From: Sipunculus nudus
Taxonomy: Eukaryota; Annelida; Sipuncula; Golfingiida; Sipunculidae
Assembly: GCA_026874595.1 (NCBI GenBank)
Contig: CM049309.1
Span: forward strand, 90,480,723 to 90,544,722
Length of the DNA stretch: 64,000 nt
Direction: 5' to 3'
Made by a program: the position numbers and the translations under genes
The notes under the pieces: generated by a model
The model's database searches: none
Seen by the model: only the letters and a program-made list of their open reading frames with translations
Told to the model about the DNA's origin: nothing
Shown here: positions 10,136 through 22,564 of the stretch, piece after piece
How the letters are laid out: each line of letters begins with the position of its first letter
How positions within the stretch are numbered: position 1 is the stretch's first letter

Positions 10136-11295
10136 TGTATCCGCCAAAAAGAAGTTTTGCGGATAACAAATTTTTTACAGGGTTCCGCCACCGTGGCGTT
10201 TGTTTCCGGATTACTCCTCTGAGACTACTGGATGGATTTTTATGAAACTTGCACCAATTATCGGGTCACATGTGAACTGGTGCCTAACCAATTTACATTT
10301 ACCTCTGACCTTTCCCCTCTGCCAAGCATCCATTTGTGCATCTGCATCCACTCATGAACCTACATATCTCGGAAACCGTTTGACCGATCAGGAAACAAAT
10401 TTTGTACAAATGTAGCCCTTGGACAGCTTTATAACATACAAAAAAAAATGGTGGAGCCACCTGCAACCATGTTTGCACAGTGTCCATCTGTTCGTCTGCC
10501 TTGGGTTAAAATCACTCATATCTCCGTAGTGGTTTGACTAATTCTCCTGAAATTTGGTATGCGTATACATCCTATATGACAGGTGGCGTCACCGACATTC
10601 ATGTTCACGCTGCATACATCCAAGCTCATATCTCCGAAACGTTTGACCGATTCGGCCAAAATTTTGGGTGTGTATAAATCCCACATAGCTCTTTATCACA
10701 CGCAAAACTGGTGGCGCCATCTGCAACCATTTTTGCACAGTGTCCATCTGTTTGTCTGCCGTGGGATAAAATCACTCATAACTCGCCAGTGGTTTGACGT
10801 ATCTGCCTAAAATTTTGCAGGTTTATACATCCAGGACAGCTTTCTTGATATTATGACAGGTGGTGCCACCTACATTTTAGTTTACGCTGCAGACAACCAA
10901 GCTCATATCTCGGGAACCATTTGACCAATTGGGCCAAAATTTTGCATGTGCACAGATCTCACATAACTCTATCATTCACAAAACTGGAGGGGCCACCTAC
11001 AACCATTTTGCACAGCGTCCATCTGTTTGTCTGCCGTGGGCTAAAATCACTCATATCTCAATAGTGGTTTGACGTATCTGCCTAAAATTTTGCGTGTTTA
11101 TACATCTTGGTTAGTTTTCTCGATTTTTTGGCAGGTGGCGCCACCTATTTACACATTTTGGCTGCAGACATCCATGCTAATATGCAACACACCTCACTCT
11201 ATTTCCCCTTGCCACTCAATCCATGCCTCACTTCACCCATTCCACTCTGATTTTGGCGGATACACGTAGTTGCTTGTCGACTACCCGTATTCTAG
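10136..11295 (+). mobile_element. Family B element (B1)
   Basis: It starts with the family B hairpin at TGTATCCGCCAAAA (GTATCCGC...GCGGATAA, slightly decayed) and ends TTTTGGCGGATACACGTAG (about 11254), a hairpin GTAGTTG-CTTGT-CGACTAC and TATTCTAG. The 14-bp TGTATCCGCCAAAA/TTTTGGCGGATACA pair is a subterminal inverted repeat. Between them are repeated modules: CATATCTCGGAAACC, GTTTGACCGATCAGG, TTTTGCACAGTGTCCATCTG and GGTGGCGCCACC or one-base variants. No long frame. Compare B2, B3 and B4. Confidence 0.88.
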
Positions 11296-12146
11296 TTTAG
11301 CTTTTATACAATCCTTTGATTTCAGTGGTTGTATTTTGATAAATAATCAAGGTTAAGACTGCTTGACAGTGATTAAGTGAAGACTGGAGAGGAACAGGCT
11401 GAAGGAAAATTCCCTCAGCTAGGTCTTGAAAGAAAGCAATGCAGTTTGTCACATGACTGAAGGCATTTGTTGACAGGCTCAGCTTGCATTTATAGGACAT
11501 CAGAACATTAGACAAAGAGATATTTAGTTACTGACTATTGTTTTTTAAAATAATTGTTGGAGATAGGAATATATCTTTATTAGACTGGATGCTTTGTAAA
11601 TATAAATTTAAGGCTTTAAGTATTAACCAAAGAATTATGTAAATTAAGTTCTGTTCACCAGGAGGCCAGTTAAGTTCCTGTAACACTGACTCTACTTGTA
11701 TTAATTGCTAGTTTGTTTTACAATTCTAACTTCTGTACATATTGTGACAATGTTAGGCTTCTCTGTGCCAGTTTACCAATGCTGTCCATGTCTGTTGCCA
11801 TTAATTTTAACCATGCTCTCTCTACATAGTACATGATTAGCCAGTCACTGTGCAAGCTGAGAACTTCATATAACAATGAGCATTCTGTGCTCACCAGAAG
11901 TTGAGTGCAGTAAGTGATATATCTAACTGTAGTACCTGATGTCCTTGAGTACACAAATGTCTCATTTATGAGCTAGGTTTTATTATGGAGTGCCAGTAAA
12001 GTAAGTACCTAACAGACAGGGGTGTATGTTGTGTAAACAAGTCTTCCCTCCGTGATCTTTTTATCTGTGGCCCTGAAGAGGTTTACTCGATATATATCTG
12101 TATAATATACTGGTGAATTCAATTCAACAACTGAGACACCTCAGAT
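11296..12146. other. No gene seen
   Basis: Unique sequence. Minus-strand frames of 70-80 codons at 11297-11515 and 11718-11954 have no recognisable motif or splice context. Confidence 0.4.
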
Positions 12147-12181
12147 ATGGCAAACCATGATACCGGTACCTGTATTCCCAG
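12147..12181 (+). CDS. Weak candidate alternative first exon (11 codons)
   Basis: ATG at 12147 follows an in-frame TGA 15 bases upstream. The short frame MANHDTGTCIP runs into a strong donor, CCCAG|GTAAGG, leaving two bases (phase 2). That is the same phase as the four longer candidate first exons downstream, which is why it is listed. It is too short for its composition to carry evidence and lacks the motif shared by the others. Confidence 0.25.
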
Positions 12182-12189
12182 GTAAGGCT

Positions 12190-13233
12190 TAACCACAGTC
12201 CTATTACTACGTGATCTGATATATCTGAGTCAGGCTATATTACAGTTTGTTGGTAAAATGTAATATCTCAAAACTAGAACTAAGGATGACAGATGAATCA
12301 GACATGTGGTAATTACAGCTTATGCTATTTGTACTTAATGCTAGGATGAAGGTAATCATAGCCACACACATGCATACAGAGGCAGGTTTGTCCTTATGCT
12401 GTTTATTTACTCCTGATACTGACTAAAACAATTTCCTGATGTGGAGCACTGTGTAGTTCATCATTTTTTACATGTGTGGACTGCTGTGGTAGTTTAAACA
12501 CAAGTTTATCATGTGTATGCCTTTTTGCCTTCATGGGGCATGCCTTCTGGCACACCTGCTTTTACCTTAGGGTAAGTCTTAGGTTCATATAGTTTATTTT
12601 CCAAAATTGACATCCTGGTTTATTAAATATCATATTTCTCTTATATTTCACCATATAGGCTATAGGTACACCTGTATTGTTTTACACAAACAAAAACTTA
12701 TTTTAATAACCAAGACTGTACCAGTGACAGACACATGATAAATAAAACGACTTGATACTTACTTATTATATACGTAACTGCATTAGTTGTCATAATACAG
12801 ACACTACTAATTGATTGTTATGGTGATCTCAAGATGACTTTAGACATGTTGTGTCAATAGTAAAAGGAATCAGTTAGCACCACTTAGATTACAGACATTA
12901 AATCAACTTTGTAGTCTGATTTATCAGTGTTTAATCTGGAGGATCCTTGGAGGTGTAACAGGTCACTGATAAACACATGTCTGTAAAACCTGGAAACTGT
13001 GACACGGCAAAGCTTCAACAGAAGAGCACTCATCACATTTACTAAGTCACTGATAATAAGCTGACATACACTCCATATGGTTGAGTTAAATAGCTTAATT
13101 CCACTTGCTTCATACCTCATTGCTGCACATATTCTGGTCTTGTTTAGATAAGGGTCGATTATATCTGCTACATATATAGTGTGTGGATATGGATATTATC
13201 TAATTGCTAGTACATTTATTGTTGATCTTTTAA
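12190..13233. other. Probable intron or intergenic sequence
   Basis: AT-rich unique sequence. A second donor-like site (CTTAGG|GTAAGT near 12572) has no convincing exon before it. The 60 bases before 13234 may be 5' untranslated sequence of the next exon. Confidence 0.35.
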
Positions 13234-13397
13234 ATGGCAAGCAAAAATAGTATGTTGCCGGATCGGCTCTTTGGCAGGATTCGTATCCGCATGATCCATC
13301 ATGGTGGGTCATCTCGCAATATTCCGTCAATCAAGCAGCTGCTACAGCATCTACAGGAACGACAGCAGGAACATGAAGGAGGGAGCCTGGAACGCTG
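13234..13397 (+). CDS. Candidate alternative first coding exon 1, product unknown
   Basis: A TAA immediately precedes ATG 13234 in frame, so translation must start in this exon. It encodes 54 complete codons, beginning MASKNSMLPDRLFGRIRIRM and ending in a glutamine/glutamate-rich helix-like stretch (QLLQHLQERQQEHEGG). It ends at CGCTG|GTAAGA, a good donor, with two bases of a split codon (phase 2). GC content is clearly above the AT-rich flanks. The RLFGRIRIRM segment resembles NKLVRLRLMHG (22021 exon) and NRMVQIRMKYR (38982 exon). No downstream partner exon is visible, so the protein body must lie outside the window or be unrecognised. Family unknown. Confidence 0.6.
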
Positions 13398-14000
13398 GTA
13401 AGACCAAAAAAATATCTACTCGCCTAGTGCACAACCAGGTGTACACTTTTGTTTTATAAATTGTTATACAATAATCAGCAATTATTTGATGGCCATGACA
13501 TCAAAGTCAGTAATTCTATCACTTCAGCAAATATAGTTGATTTAAATATCGAAAACCAGACTTGAATATATAAAATGAAAAAAAAGTTATGATATTTTTA
13601 ATGTGTTAAATGTAGCTTAATTACTGTGTTATATTGTTGCAAGTGGATTTCTAATTTTTGTAATAATACCCCTATACAAAATGATACCTGGGACTGGGGA
13701 TGTCTGTTGTCACTGATGTATTTTATGAAATATGGACATTCCTTAAAAAAAAAACTAGAAGACGCTAGTCAAGAATTTAAAAAATTTACCACACTACAGC
13801 TGATATGCCTGATGTTATGCAGAGTTGACATTTCCCCTATATGTCTTTTTAAATGAGGACACCAAACTAGGTAATGGGCTCAGTTTCATTGTGTTTCTTC
13901 CTAATACACTACATTTAAGCATACTGTTAAAATGAGGCCAAACATTCTACTCAGGGAAAGTTCTGATACAATAAATCTGCTTTCATAGATTGTTGTAAAT
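13398..14000. other. Intron-like sequence
   Basis: Begins with the donor GTAAGA of the preceding exon. AT-rich, no other feature. Confidence 0.4.
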
Positions 14001-14016
14001 TTTCCGCAAGATTGTG

Positions 14017-16172
14017 TAGTGTCCGTAGACACTATCACACTGCTTTTACAAATGTAATTATCCTCAGTTCTTAATTTTCTTTAGAAATTGTAACAGTCAC
14101 TGTTTAGAAATATATCAAAATCATTTCCCAGTTTCATTCCATATGATATACAGATGGGCCAACATGTACAAATGTAGTGTCCGTAGACATGTAGTGTCCA
14201 TAGACAAAGCTGATTTAAAGAACAGCCATTGTCTCCATCTGCAGTAAAAACAAACTATTTATTAGCCAAATTGTCATTAAATTATCCAGGTGTCAAGAAA
14301 TAAAATTTAAAAGTTAACAAATAAAGCTCAGTTTTTCTTTGCCATTATTAGAAGATCATAACATACAAGTTTTTATGAGCAAAGCAGCCTGAAATATATT
14401 CAAGTAATTGATGCCCATTACACACAATTTGAATACATGTTCTTCAGAAACAGTTTCTTTAGAAATTATAGTAGTTACTGTTTAGATAAATATCAAAATA
14501 TTTTTCAAGTTCCATCCCATATGATATACAGATGGGCTAACATGTACAAATGTAGTGTCCGTAGACATGTAGTGTCCGTAGACAAAGCTGATCTTAACAC
14601 ATATATTGTCTCTATCTACAGTAAAAACAAAATATTTATTAGCCAAAATTGTCAGTAAATAACCAAGGAATCAATAAAATCCAAAAGTTAATAAATAGAT
14701 CCCAGTTTTTCTTCAACACCATTAGTGGATTAGCCAAGTTTTAATACCCTTTAATATAATATATTAAGTATTTAACAGCAATTACACATGGTAGTTTAAA
14801 TACATTCATACATTTACTGTTCATGATTTACCATACTAAAAACATACAGAACTTTATTTGTCTTGATCATTATGTGTCTTTACCATTATCTCATGTTCCT
14901 TAATTTGAAACTGGGTAACAGACAAGGGGAGCTATCAACATTTTGAGAAGTGCCAGGATGAAAAGCAGCCATTATTGATTTTGAATCAGAAAGGTCATCA
15001 GTGGTCATTCTAAACCAATCAGGAAGCTACTGGTATCAGACTTCCAAGGAGTCTTTGACACTTATAAGAATAAACAGCATTTGATAATGCTGCATTTTAA
15101 ATAAATTTCTCAATCTGATACTGATTCTTATATAGGATTCTTTATCATTATCAAGTTTATTGAGAAAGGGGTTTTTAACCATAGTTTATAGAGAAAGTTG
15201 AAAAAACCACTTATAAGTCATTCTTAAGAATTAACACATGCACATTTGATAATATAATGCATTTTATTAAAAAAAACTTTGAACAGTGGTCATATAGGTT
15301 CATTTAAATAAAATTTATAAGACAGGTTATTTGAAAGGATATGGATGGACTGTATATGAAGAACATTCTTTGAGTCTGAATAAGTTATGTTCTTTATCAA
15401 CACAGATCAAAACATGTGATGCAGAGTGTCCATATACATTAAAGAGATAAGGTTTATAATTTTACATTGTTGAATCATGTTATTTAAATAGGATTGGAAT
15501 TATTAGCATTAGTATCAGAAACAATCAGTTCAAAATGACATTAATAAGTTTATATGATGCTTCATCGAAGTGTTAAAGTTTCACATTTGATACTTCTTTC
15601 AGTTACCATCATACTGTTTAGGACCTGCTGCACTACCTTATATATAGCATATACATAGATCATAATGGTTCATGTTTATTTCCGAAGTGTGGACTTTCAT
15701 TACTTTTAAATCTGTGTTACAGTGACTCTTAAGTGTTAGATACTTTTATTGTGATGTAACTATAGATTATACCTACATTGTGGTTCATGTAGTGTCTGTA
15801 GACATAAAAAATGTCAGTTTAACATCCTGTCAAATTTGTTTTCCCTGGAAATTAACTTTTCTAAGGCTGGTGTTAGATTTTACATGCTTGATTGTTCACA
15901 GTATTTTAGAAGTTAAAACTCTCCAGCCTAACAGAGGAGATTCACAGTAAGTGTTTCTGAGTAAATTTACCAAAAATAAAATTTTCATATTTATCACATA
16001 TTTACAGGACAAAGAGTAAAATATGTAAATACTCATTGCATAAATGAACGGTTTATGTTGGTTATATCAGTGTACAGAATTACTGAGTATATCAGTCACA
16101 CCATTTAAGTGTTTTACAGGTACCCATTCAGAGTTTTTTATATCTTCTCTTAAACATGTAGTGTCCGTAGAC
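14017..16172. repeat. Recurring 15-mer GTAGTGTCCGTAGAC
   Basis: The word GTAGTGTCCGTAGAC or a one-base variant occurs at about 14016, 14174, 14189 (TCCATAGAC), 14551, 14566, 15788 (TCTGTAGAC) and 16158. It sits in otherwise unique AT-rich sequence. Twice it occurs as a close pair followed by AAAGCTGAT. The pairs are explained by a local duplication (14094-14280 and 14447-14650), but the single copies at 14016, 15788 and 16158 are not. Confidence 0.7.
14094..14660. repeat. Local duplication, copies about 365 bp apart
   Basis: Segments 14094-14280 and 14447-14660 share ACTGTTTAGA, ATATGATATACAGATGGGC, AACATGTACAAATGTAGTGT and GCAGTAAAAACAAA-type blocks in the same order with many substitutions. 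This is an old tandem duplication inside a presumed intron. The plus-strand frame at 14437-14658 is not conserved between copies. Confidence 0.75.
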
Positions 16173-17019
16173 AGAACTTTGCCACCAATATTCATCATCT
16201 GGTTAAACCAAAATGGTTAAAGTTTGTGCTCTGAAATTTTTTCCCTGATTCCCCCAGGGGAAGGTTGTTTACACAACAAAGACACTCACATGTGCAATGA
16301 TTTTGAAAATTTCACCTAAGTGCAACATAAAGTGTACACCTAATTGTGAACTAGGCGACTAGCTGTGCTCACTGTATAACATTGGTACTTTAATACTACA
16401 TGTAGGCTGGGGAGTGTGTGTATATCACTTTGCATATCTCATTATCAAGCTGAAAGTGCTCTTACCTAGTCCATGAATTAACACCTGCAGGTCACTGACT
16501 TGATGCATTAAACGGGCAGTGTGCAGACTGATTCATATATGTTAAACATGTCTGATCATATGCTATTCAGTCACTACATGCCTCTCACAATATTACGTAA
16601 TAAATATGGCCAGCAAATGTAAGGAAAATATTTTATCAAACTCCTATCAATTACAGTCTGTATTAAGGAGTTAATTTTTGTTGTGTAGTAGTAATATTAT
16701 GATATATCAAATAACACTCCTTAATAATAAAAATATAATATGGTTTGATGATTTTTTAATGCTGCCCAAGGCTAAATACCATTTTACAGTTAATTGCATT
16801 TTTTAAAGTGTTGATGACTGAGTTTTACAGTAATATTTTTTTTAAGCTGGCCATGCAGATTAATGCAGGAGGTATCTGTAATTAGTGATGTCATATCAAA
16901 ACAATACTGCTGATCAACCAGGGTTACAGTTATCTCTTGATACTAAAAAAGTTCATAAAGTTCAACCACAGGTAGAAAACAGTTGAATCATTTGTGTTCA
17001 GCTCTAACATCAGTCAATG
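14661..17019. other. Intron-like unique sequence
   Basis: AT-rich. Apart from the recurring 15-mer I see no gene, element end or repeat. Confidence 0.4.
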
Positions 17020-17215
17020 CAGGTATACAGTATATAGCTGTCACCTGTTGTCATCTTTTGTAGACAATAGTCAGGGTAGGTATACAGTATATACCTGTCA
17101 CCTTTTGTAGACAATAGTCAGGGTAAGTATACAGTATATACCTGTCACCTTAAATTATATTGGCATCAGTCATGGTAGGTATACAGTACATATACCTATC
17201 ACCTTTGTATTGACA
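17020..17215. repeat. ~60-bp tandem repeat (GGTATACAGTATATACCTGTCACC)
   Basis: Four copies of a unit with AGGTATACAGTATATA followed by CCTGTCACC and ending GACAATAGTCAGG or GGCATCAGTCATGG. The core GGTATACAGTATATACC is nearly palindromic. Confidence 0.85.
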
Positions 17216-17998
17216 TCAGCCATTGGACAATGCACAGAAGTTCTGCATTGCAGTGGTAAATGTGAAGTCACAAAACTTTCATATTGCACTTTGCAGGAAT
17301 CTTTCTTTATAGTTATATGAAAGGGAATATCATATATTTACATAGAGGTCAATGGTATGTACCCATGTGAATTTTTAGAGGCCTTAGAGTTGATTCAGCT
17401 TTTAATTCTTATATCTTTGTTTTAATTCTCCAATTAGTTATTACTGTAGTACAAATGTCAGAGTTTCTGTTGAATAAAAGCAATTATATTGCCACTATGG
17501 ATGTAATTTAATCTAAACAAGTGAAGGAACAATGTAGCTCTGTTTATCACTGCCATTTTTTCTATGCCACTTGCCATTGGAATGGTTTACCAATAAGATC
17601 TTCTAGATCTAGGGTACATCCACAATAACATAGCCTCAGCATCAAGGCAGGCTTCATCAAATTGTCAGCTGACAGAAGCAATACAGCATTTCTTTAAATT
17701 TTTTTCATGAATTGTCTCCACCAAGATGTCGGACAAGTTCAAACATTTGTGACCTTGACCCTGGTGGCCTTAGCCTTGTGAAGTGTCATGCTGCTGAAGG
17801 AGATGGCCTATTTTAGAAGGGGGTATGCCTGAATTGTCTGGGGGATACCACAGCATCACCAGTGCCAGAAATTTCTTGATGTTAATATGGTATTTATAGG
17901 AGCATTCCTCCTATGATACAAGAGCTTGATCACTTAATAACTGCATTGTTTGAGGCTGGTTTTCTCACACATGATATAACACACCTTAGTGTCAGATT
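17216..17998. other. No gene seen
   Basis: Unique sequence with no supported feature. Confidence 0.4.
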
Positions 17999-18036
17999 CA
18001 GCTGAGCATCATGACCCATGGGCCACCTGTTCTTTT
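17999..18036 (+). mobile_element. Family A 3' end (orphan)
   Basis: CAGCTGAGCATCATGACCCATGGGCCACCTGTT is the family A 3' terminus (CAGCTGAGC, then the TGACCCATGGGTCA palindrome). No matching 5' end or body lies upstream, so it is a 3' remnant. A complete-looking element starts 26 bp downstream. Confidence 0.7.
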
Positions 18037-18061
18037 CTTCACTGGTATGAGTCTTCTTACA

Positions 18062-19740
18062 TTTTAGCTCAGCTGACTGTAAGTCATCTGAGCTAAAGTC
18101 GTGGTCCTTTGTCCGTCGTCTGGCCATCCGGCCCTTAACAGGGCACGTTTCGACACCGTTGGACCTACGAATCCAGAATTTTGCATACAGTTAGATGTCC
18201 CCAAAATCTCCTACCATACTGAAAATTAGGTTGCTAAGACTTCGTTCCTTTGAGATATTAAGGAAAAACCTCCATTTTCCATTAAAAACCCATTGTTACA
18301 GTTCAAGACTGCCTTATATCAAAACCACTGATGTGAATTTGATCATAGTTAATATTCGTATTCTTCCATACATTTCCTATATACATAAAAAAAAATAGGT
18401 CAGTATTGCATAATTTGTTGAAGTTATGGGCCCAAACATAATGCACTTTGTAAAAATTAGTAAATATATTTACTCGCATAACATTAGAATTGCTGATCCT
18501 AGAGACTTTTTTTCAGGGATATAAGTTCATTTAATCAAGATTTAAATGTATATCGAAAATTAGATCTGAATTTTTCAATTTATATAAGTTATTGGCATAA
18601 ATATAAAATCAATACCTTAAATTTAGCCCAACTTTGGCCAAGGCACGTTTTTTTTTCCTGTAAGTACTGTGGATTTAATTTTCACAGCATGTACACATAA
18701 GGATTTAATCTGTTGAATTCTAAAATTTGAAAATAAAAGCTGCAAAATTAGTCTAGTTATTGAATTTTTATTGAAGGCTCTTGTTATATTCCCTTACTTG
18801 GTCAAGCAGTCCACTTTGGTCACTGTAGGTCATTCAGTGCAGCTCTCTATGCTCACCAGAGTGTTATTATTTAATCCTGGGGATTAACTGGGGCAAACCC
18901 TCTTTCTTGTTAAGCTTGATCAGACTGTCTGCAGTTAATACCACAGGGAGCCTTTCTCTCTCTCCCCCCCCCCCCCCCAAATCTGTTGACAGACCTGTTC
19001 TATAAATAAGATGAATCTTATAATTTCACATTTTTTCAGCAACAAGCAGTGACAACAGAGACCCCTCCCTCACTTACCCCTTAAATACACAGGACTAATA
19101 AACAAGACAAATCTTATAATTTTAATATTAAATGAATTCTTTTTGTTGAGACTTGGACAATTTTGATATTTTTAAAGAAAAAAAATGTTCAGAAATTTAA
19201 TTCTAAAAATCAAATGTGATAAAATATTAAGATCTAATGTAAGTGCTAACTGACAAGATTTAAGAAGCTATAAATACTTTGTAGCATTCCATTCATATCT
19301 CTTTAAGTTGGCCGGGCCTAGGTGTAAATTATCACTGTTAAACAAAGTTTTAAAATCAGGAATATTGGTCTAACTTTGTTGGATTAATTTTTAACTCATA
19401 TGGCCATATATTTAACTTTTGAAAACTTAATTTCCTTCACACATTATTTGTTTATGAAATGTAACTTTTATATAACACTTACTGTAGGCCCATTTTTTCC
19501 CTTGGTGCATCATTAAATGGTTTCAGGCTACTGGTTTCATTTATTTCACAGTGCATGTGCTTTAGCTCATGTACATTATTCTATAATTTACAGAGTTCCA
19601 TTTTTCATTTTAGCAGGGCCATTTTCTCATAGCTTTTCTAATGATAATATACATGAAAAACCAAAAGAAATAAAAATATTTTGCAGTTGCTCATATTTTA
19701 CAAAATTCAGATGAGCGACGTGACCAATGGGTCCCTTTTT
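18062..19740 (+). mobile_element. Family A element, subfamily A' (A1)
   Basis: The 5' hairpin AGCTCAGCTGACTGTAAGTCATCTGAGCT (18067-18095) is followed by CTTTGTCCGTCGTCTGGCC and TTAACAGGGCACGTTTCGAC. It has the A' body (AGTTAGATGTCCCCAAAATC, CTTCGTTCCTTTGAGATATT, AAGTTATGGGCCCAAACATA, GTACTGTGGATTTAATTTTC) and a decayed 3' end ATGAGCGACGTGACCAATGGGTCCC (19711-19735). A' differs from the main A copies in its body and lacks the GGTGGCGCCACC palindrome in this copy. Confidence 0.8.
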
Positions 19741-22020
19741 TCTGTAGCAAAAAGTCTGTAAACCACATTAACAGTGTAATATGCCCCATGTAGTGTAGTC
19801 ACCTGTACATTAGCAGGTAATCTTACGCATATAAAAAAATGACCTGGTTGGAATGCTTGCATTGGGAAAGCAGTATATGAAGTATTGATGAAGACAAAAT
19901 TTGTTTGTACAGGGCATGGTGTTTGTGGGGTGCTTGTTGGAGAGACAGACATTGATTAGGCTTTGATGTTTGATTTACCTTGATAAGTCAGGAACAGCTT
20001 CTATATATCACCTCGTTCAGCCTTGTTGCCAGGTATGGCTATTGACTTATAATAAATGGGGCCACAGATGGTTCACATTTCCTTGTATACAGGTAGCCGT
20101 GTCCATATCAAATATACCAATACCAGGCTTCATTATTTATGCAGTTCCTCAAACTGCTTATCATTGGTAACAGACATGGAATAATAACCATGCAGTACAG
20201 AGCTCATACAGTCTCACAAAGGAAGGACCAGCTTTTCTCTCACAGTGAACTTGATCCTGTAGTAATACAATAGGGTTTGGCCTCGTATATTGAGTCCAGA
20301 ACCCTGCTGAGTGACCAAGCCAATATGAACATTGATTAGATGGCGGATTAAGTCTGTTACCACAGGGAGAGTGACCACAGTGGTCTGTACAGGAGAGTAC
20401 CTGTCATTGCAGTGCCAAGAAATCTATTGGTGGTGAGGTGTGATATGGTTAACACATGGTAAAACTGTACACCACTCCAGTCAGAACCATGCATGGGTAT
20501 AAATAAACAAGTCTTCAGGCAGTTTGTTTAATTCCCTGCTACACACACTGGCAGTGCTGCACTAATACAGCTTAAGGTAATAAACAGCTAAGAACTTGCT
20601 GTGTTCACAGGCTGTTGACTGCTTGGTGTTATATTGAACATGCAACAGGATCATATACCTATATGTAAATAGCATTTCCAAGGACTTGGTAGGGTGGGGA
20701 CAGTTTACACATGGATTAACAAATAAGAAAATAGATTCATCAAACTGAAAATAATCATGAACCTAAATGAGGCCTTTTGAATACACAGTTTTATGATCTG
20801 AAGTGGTTTGTGTGCCTACATTGATCACAGAGCTGAACTGAATGGGACGTTGACTTGGAGCATGCAATAAGGGTTAGTTTGGAGATGTGAGATCTTGGAG
20901 AACATGATGACAGTGAGGTATCGTGCATGCTGGCCTTTGTGTAATATAACAGTGTGTGGGGAGAATGTCAGCTACTACACCACCTTCATGTTAACTCATG
21001 CTGAATTCTGCATGTTTTATGTTTGACAGACACAGAGTGTAAATATCCCAGGAAGTAATTTACTGGTGAGGTCTGGCATGAAGGAACTGTTCCTGTTACC
21101 AAAGTGGCACAGCTGAGGTGCTATACCTGTCAATGGGAAAATAACTGTAGTATCTGAGGAGAATGTTACCCATATTGTAGGTGATGTAAACCTTCCCTAA
21201 AACCAATTGACCATGTGTTTAATGCTTAATTACAATGTTACTGAACTTCAGACATGTTCAAGGAATGAATTAGGATAAAATTCACATGATATAAAACTGG
21301 CTTACCCATTGAATCGTGAGAAGAATTAAGTTAATGTTGCAAGGTTAAATAATACTGATACTTTTCAAGACTGAAAATCTTCCTGGAAATTTAAATTTGT
21401 GCAGATTATTAGCAGTGAATAGGTACATTGACTTGAGAAGAAAATAGAATTGGCTTACCCAACAAGTGATAAAAATGGAAATATCAGTAGGGTTGGATGT
21501 ACTGTTTTTCAGTATGGCAAAAATACTTGCTGTACATCATAATACAGTTTAAGCTAGTTAGTGACATTAATGACCCTGTGGCTTAATAGTTCAAATATGC
21601 AATGAATCTGAAACATGCTACACAATAATTATAACATGGCATGATATATAATTGACTTGTAGACACTGAAGTAGGCACTAGGGCAGTTTCTATCATCAGT
21701 GCTTCATGGTCTATAGACGGATCATTCTGATAGTATAATGCAGTACTATGGAAATTTGATACCCTTACAAAGGTCTTGACACAGATCAAGCCAATTACTG
21801 GCAGCCAACCCCAAGGAGTGAGTCGTTCCAGGTGAGCTGAATGTACACCTTGCTAGGTGAAGTGTATGATCACTGTACAGACCTGCACTGATCCAGTATA
21901 CCGACATATTGTCTCAAACAGATACCAACCAAAAGAACATGAGTACTTTATGTCCAAAGTTTTATCCAGACTACAGACATGCCACAAGTTGAGGAATATA
22001 GAATTCTGTAGCAAAATTTG
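19741..22020. other. Intron-like unique sequence
   Basis: No supported gene. An open stretch without ATG (about 21735-21829) reaches a donor-like TTCCAG|GTGAGC in phase 2, but I could not support an acceptor. The 55-bp stretch before 22021 may be 5' untranslated sequence. Confidence 0.35.
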
Positions 22021-22166
22021 ATGATGTCCTTGCGCCACAAACATGTTAAATTTGTGGCGTGCGATGGGGAGCTCCCTCCGATACAGATATACTCCAACAA
22101 GCTGGTTCGTCTAAGGCTTATGCATGGTACTCGCGGGAGCAGGTTACTGCCTTCATTTCATCAACG
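22021..22166 (+). CDS. Candidate alternative first coding exon 2, product unknown
   Basis: An in-frame TAG lies 12 bases before ATG 22021; a second ATG follows at 22024. The 48 complete codons begin MMSLRHKHVKFVACDGELPP and contain SNKLVRLRLMHG followed by TRGSRLLPSFHQ. The exon ends at CAACG|GTAAGT, a consensus donor, in phase 2. It is markedly richer in GC and CpG (for example ACTCGCGGGAGC) than the 2 kb on either side, as expected of coding sequence near a promoter. The NKLVRLRL segment has counterparts in the 13234, 38982 and 48876 exons. Family not recognised. Confidence 0.62.
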
Positions 22167-22564
22167 GTAAGTGATAAGATTATAAAGGAAACTCTTCATA
22201 TACCCAGGTTTTGAATCGAAATATGTTCATTATTATGGGTTCAACTTTGGTGAACCCACATCTTTCCTCAGAAAAATGTGGATTCACTGCCTAGTGGGCT
22301 TCTGCCATACCACAGTATAATTCTAATACCAATATAATTAACTATTTAATTAAAGTTTGGTTTGCCTCTTGTTAGTATGAGCTTGTTTTATCAAATTGTG
22401 TTTCATCCACCGTTTATAACTACCATGACTATGAAGGCTCATCTGTGTAGATTCTCCCTCTGGAACACTTGCTCATGAATCACAATCTACTAGTGTTTAC
22501 ATATTAATTACTTTATTCATGTAATAGGCTTGGCTCATTGACTTCCCAAAGTTATAACCACATT

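Noticed and set aside
20908-21027. 38-codon plus-strand frame starting MTVRYRACWPLC, superficially like the first-exon motif
   Set aside because: No donor in a matching phase before the stop, and the resemblance is only a few residues.
21735-21829. Open stretch ending at TTCCAG|GTGAGC in phase 2
   Set aside because: No ATG and no convincing acceptor; only 31 codons long.
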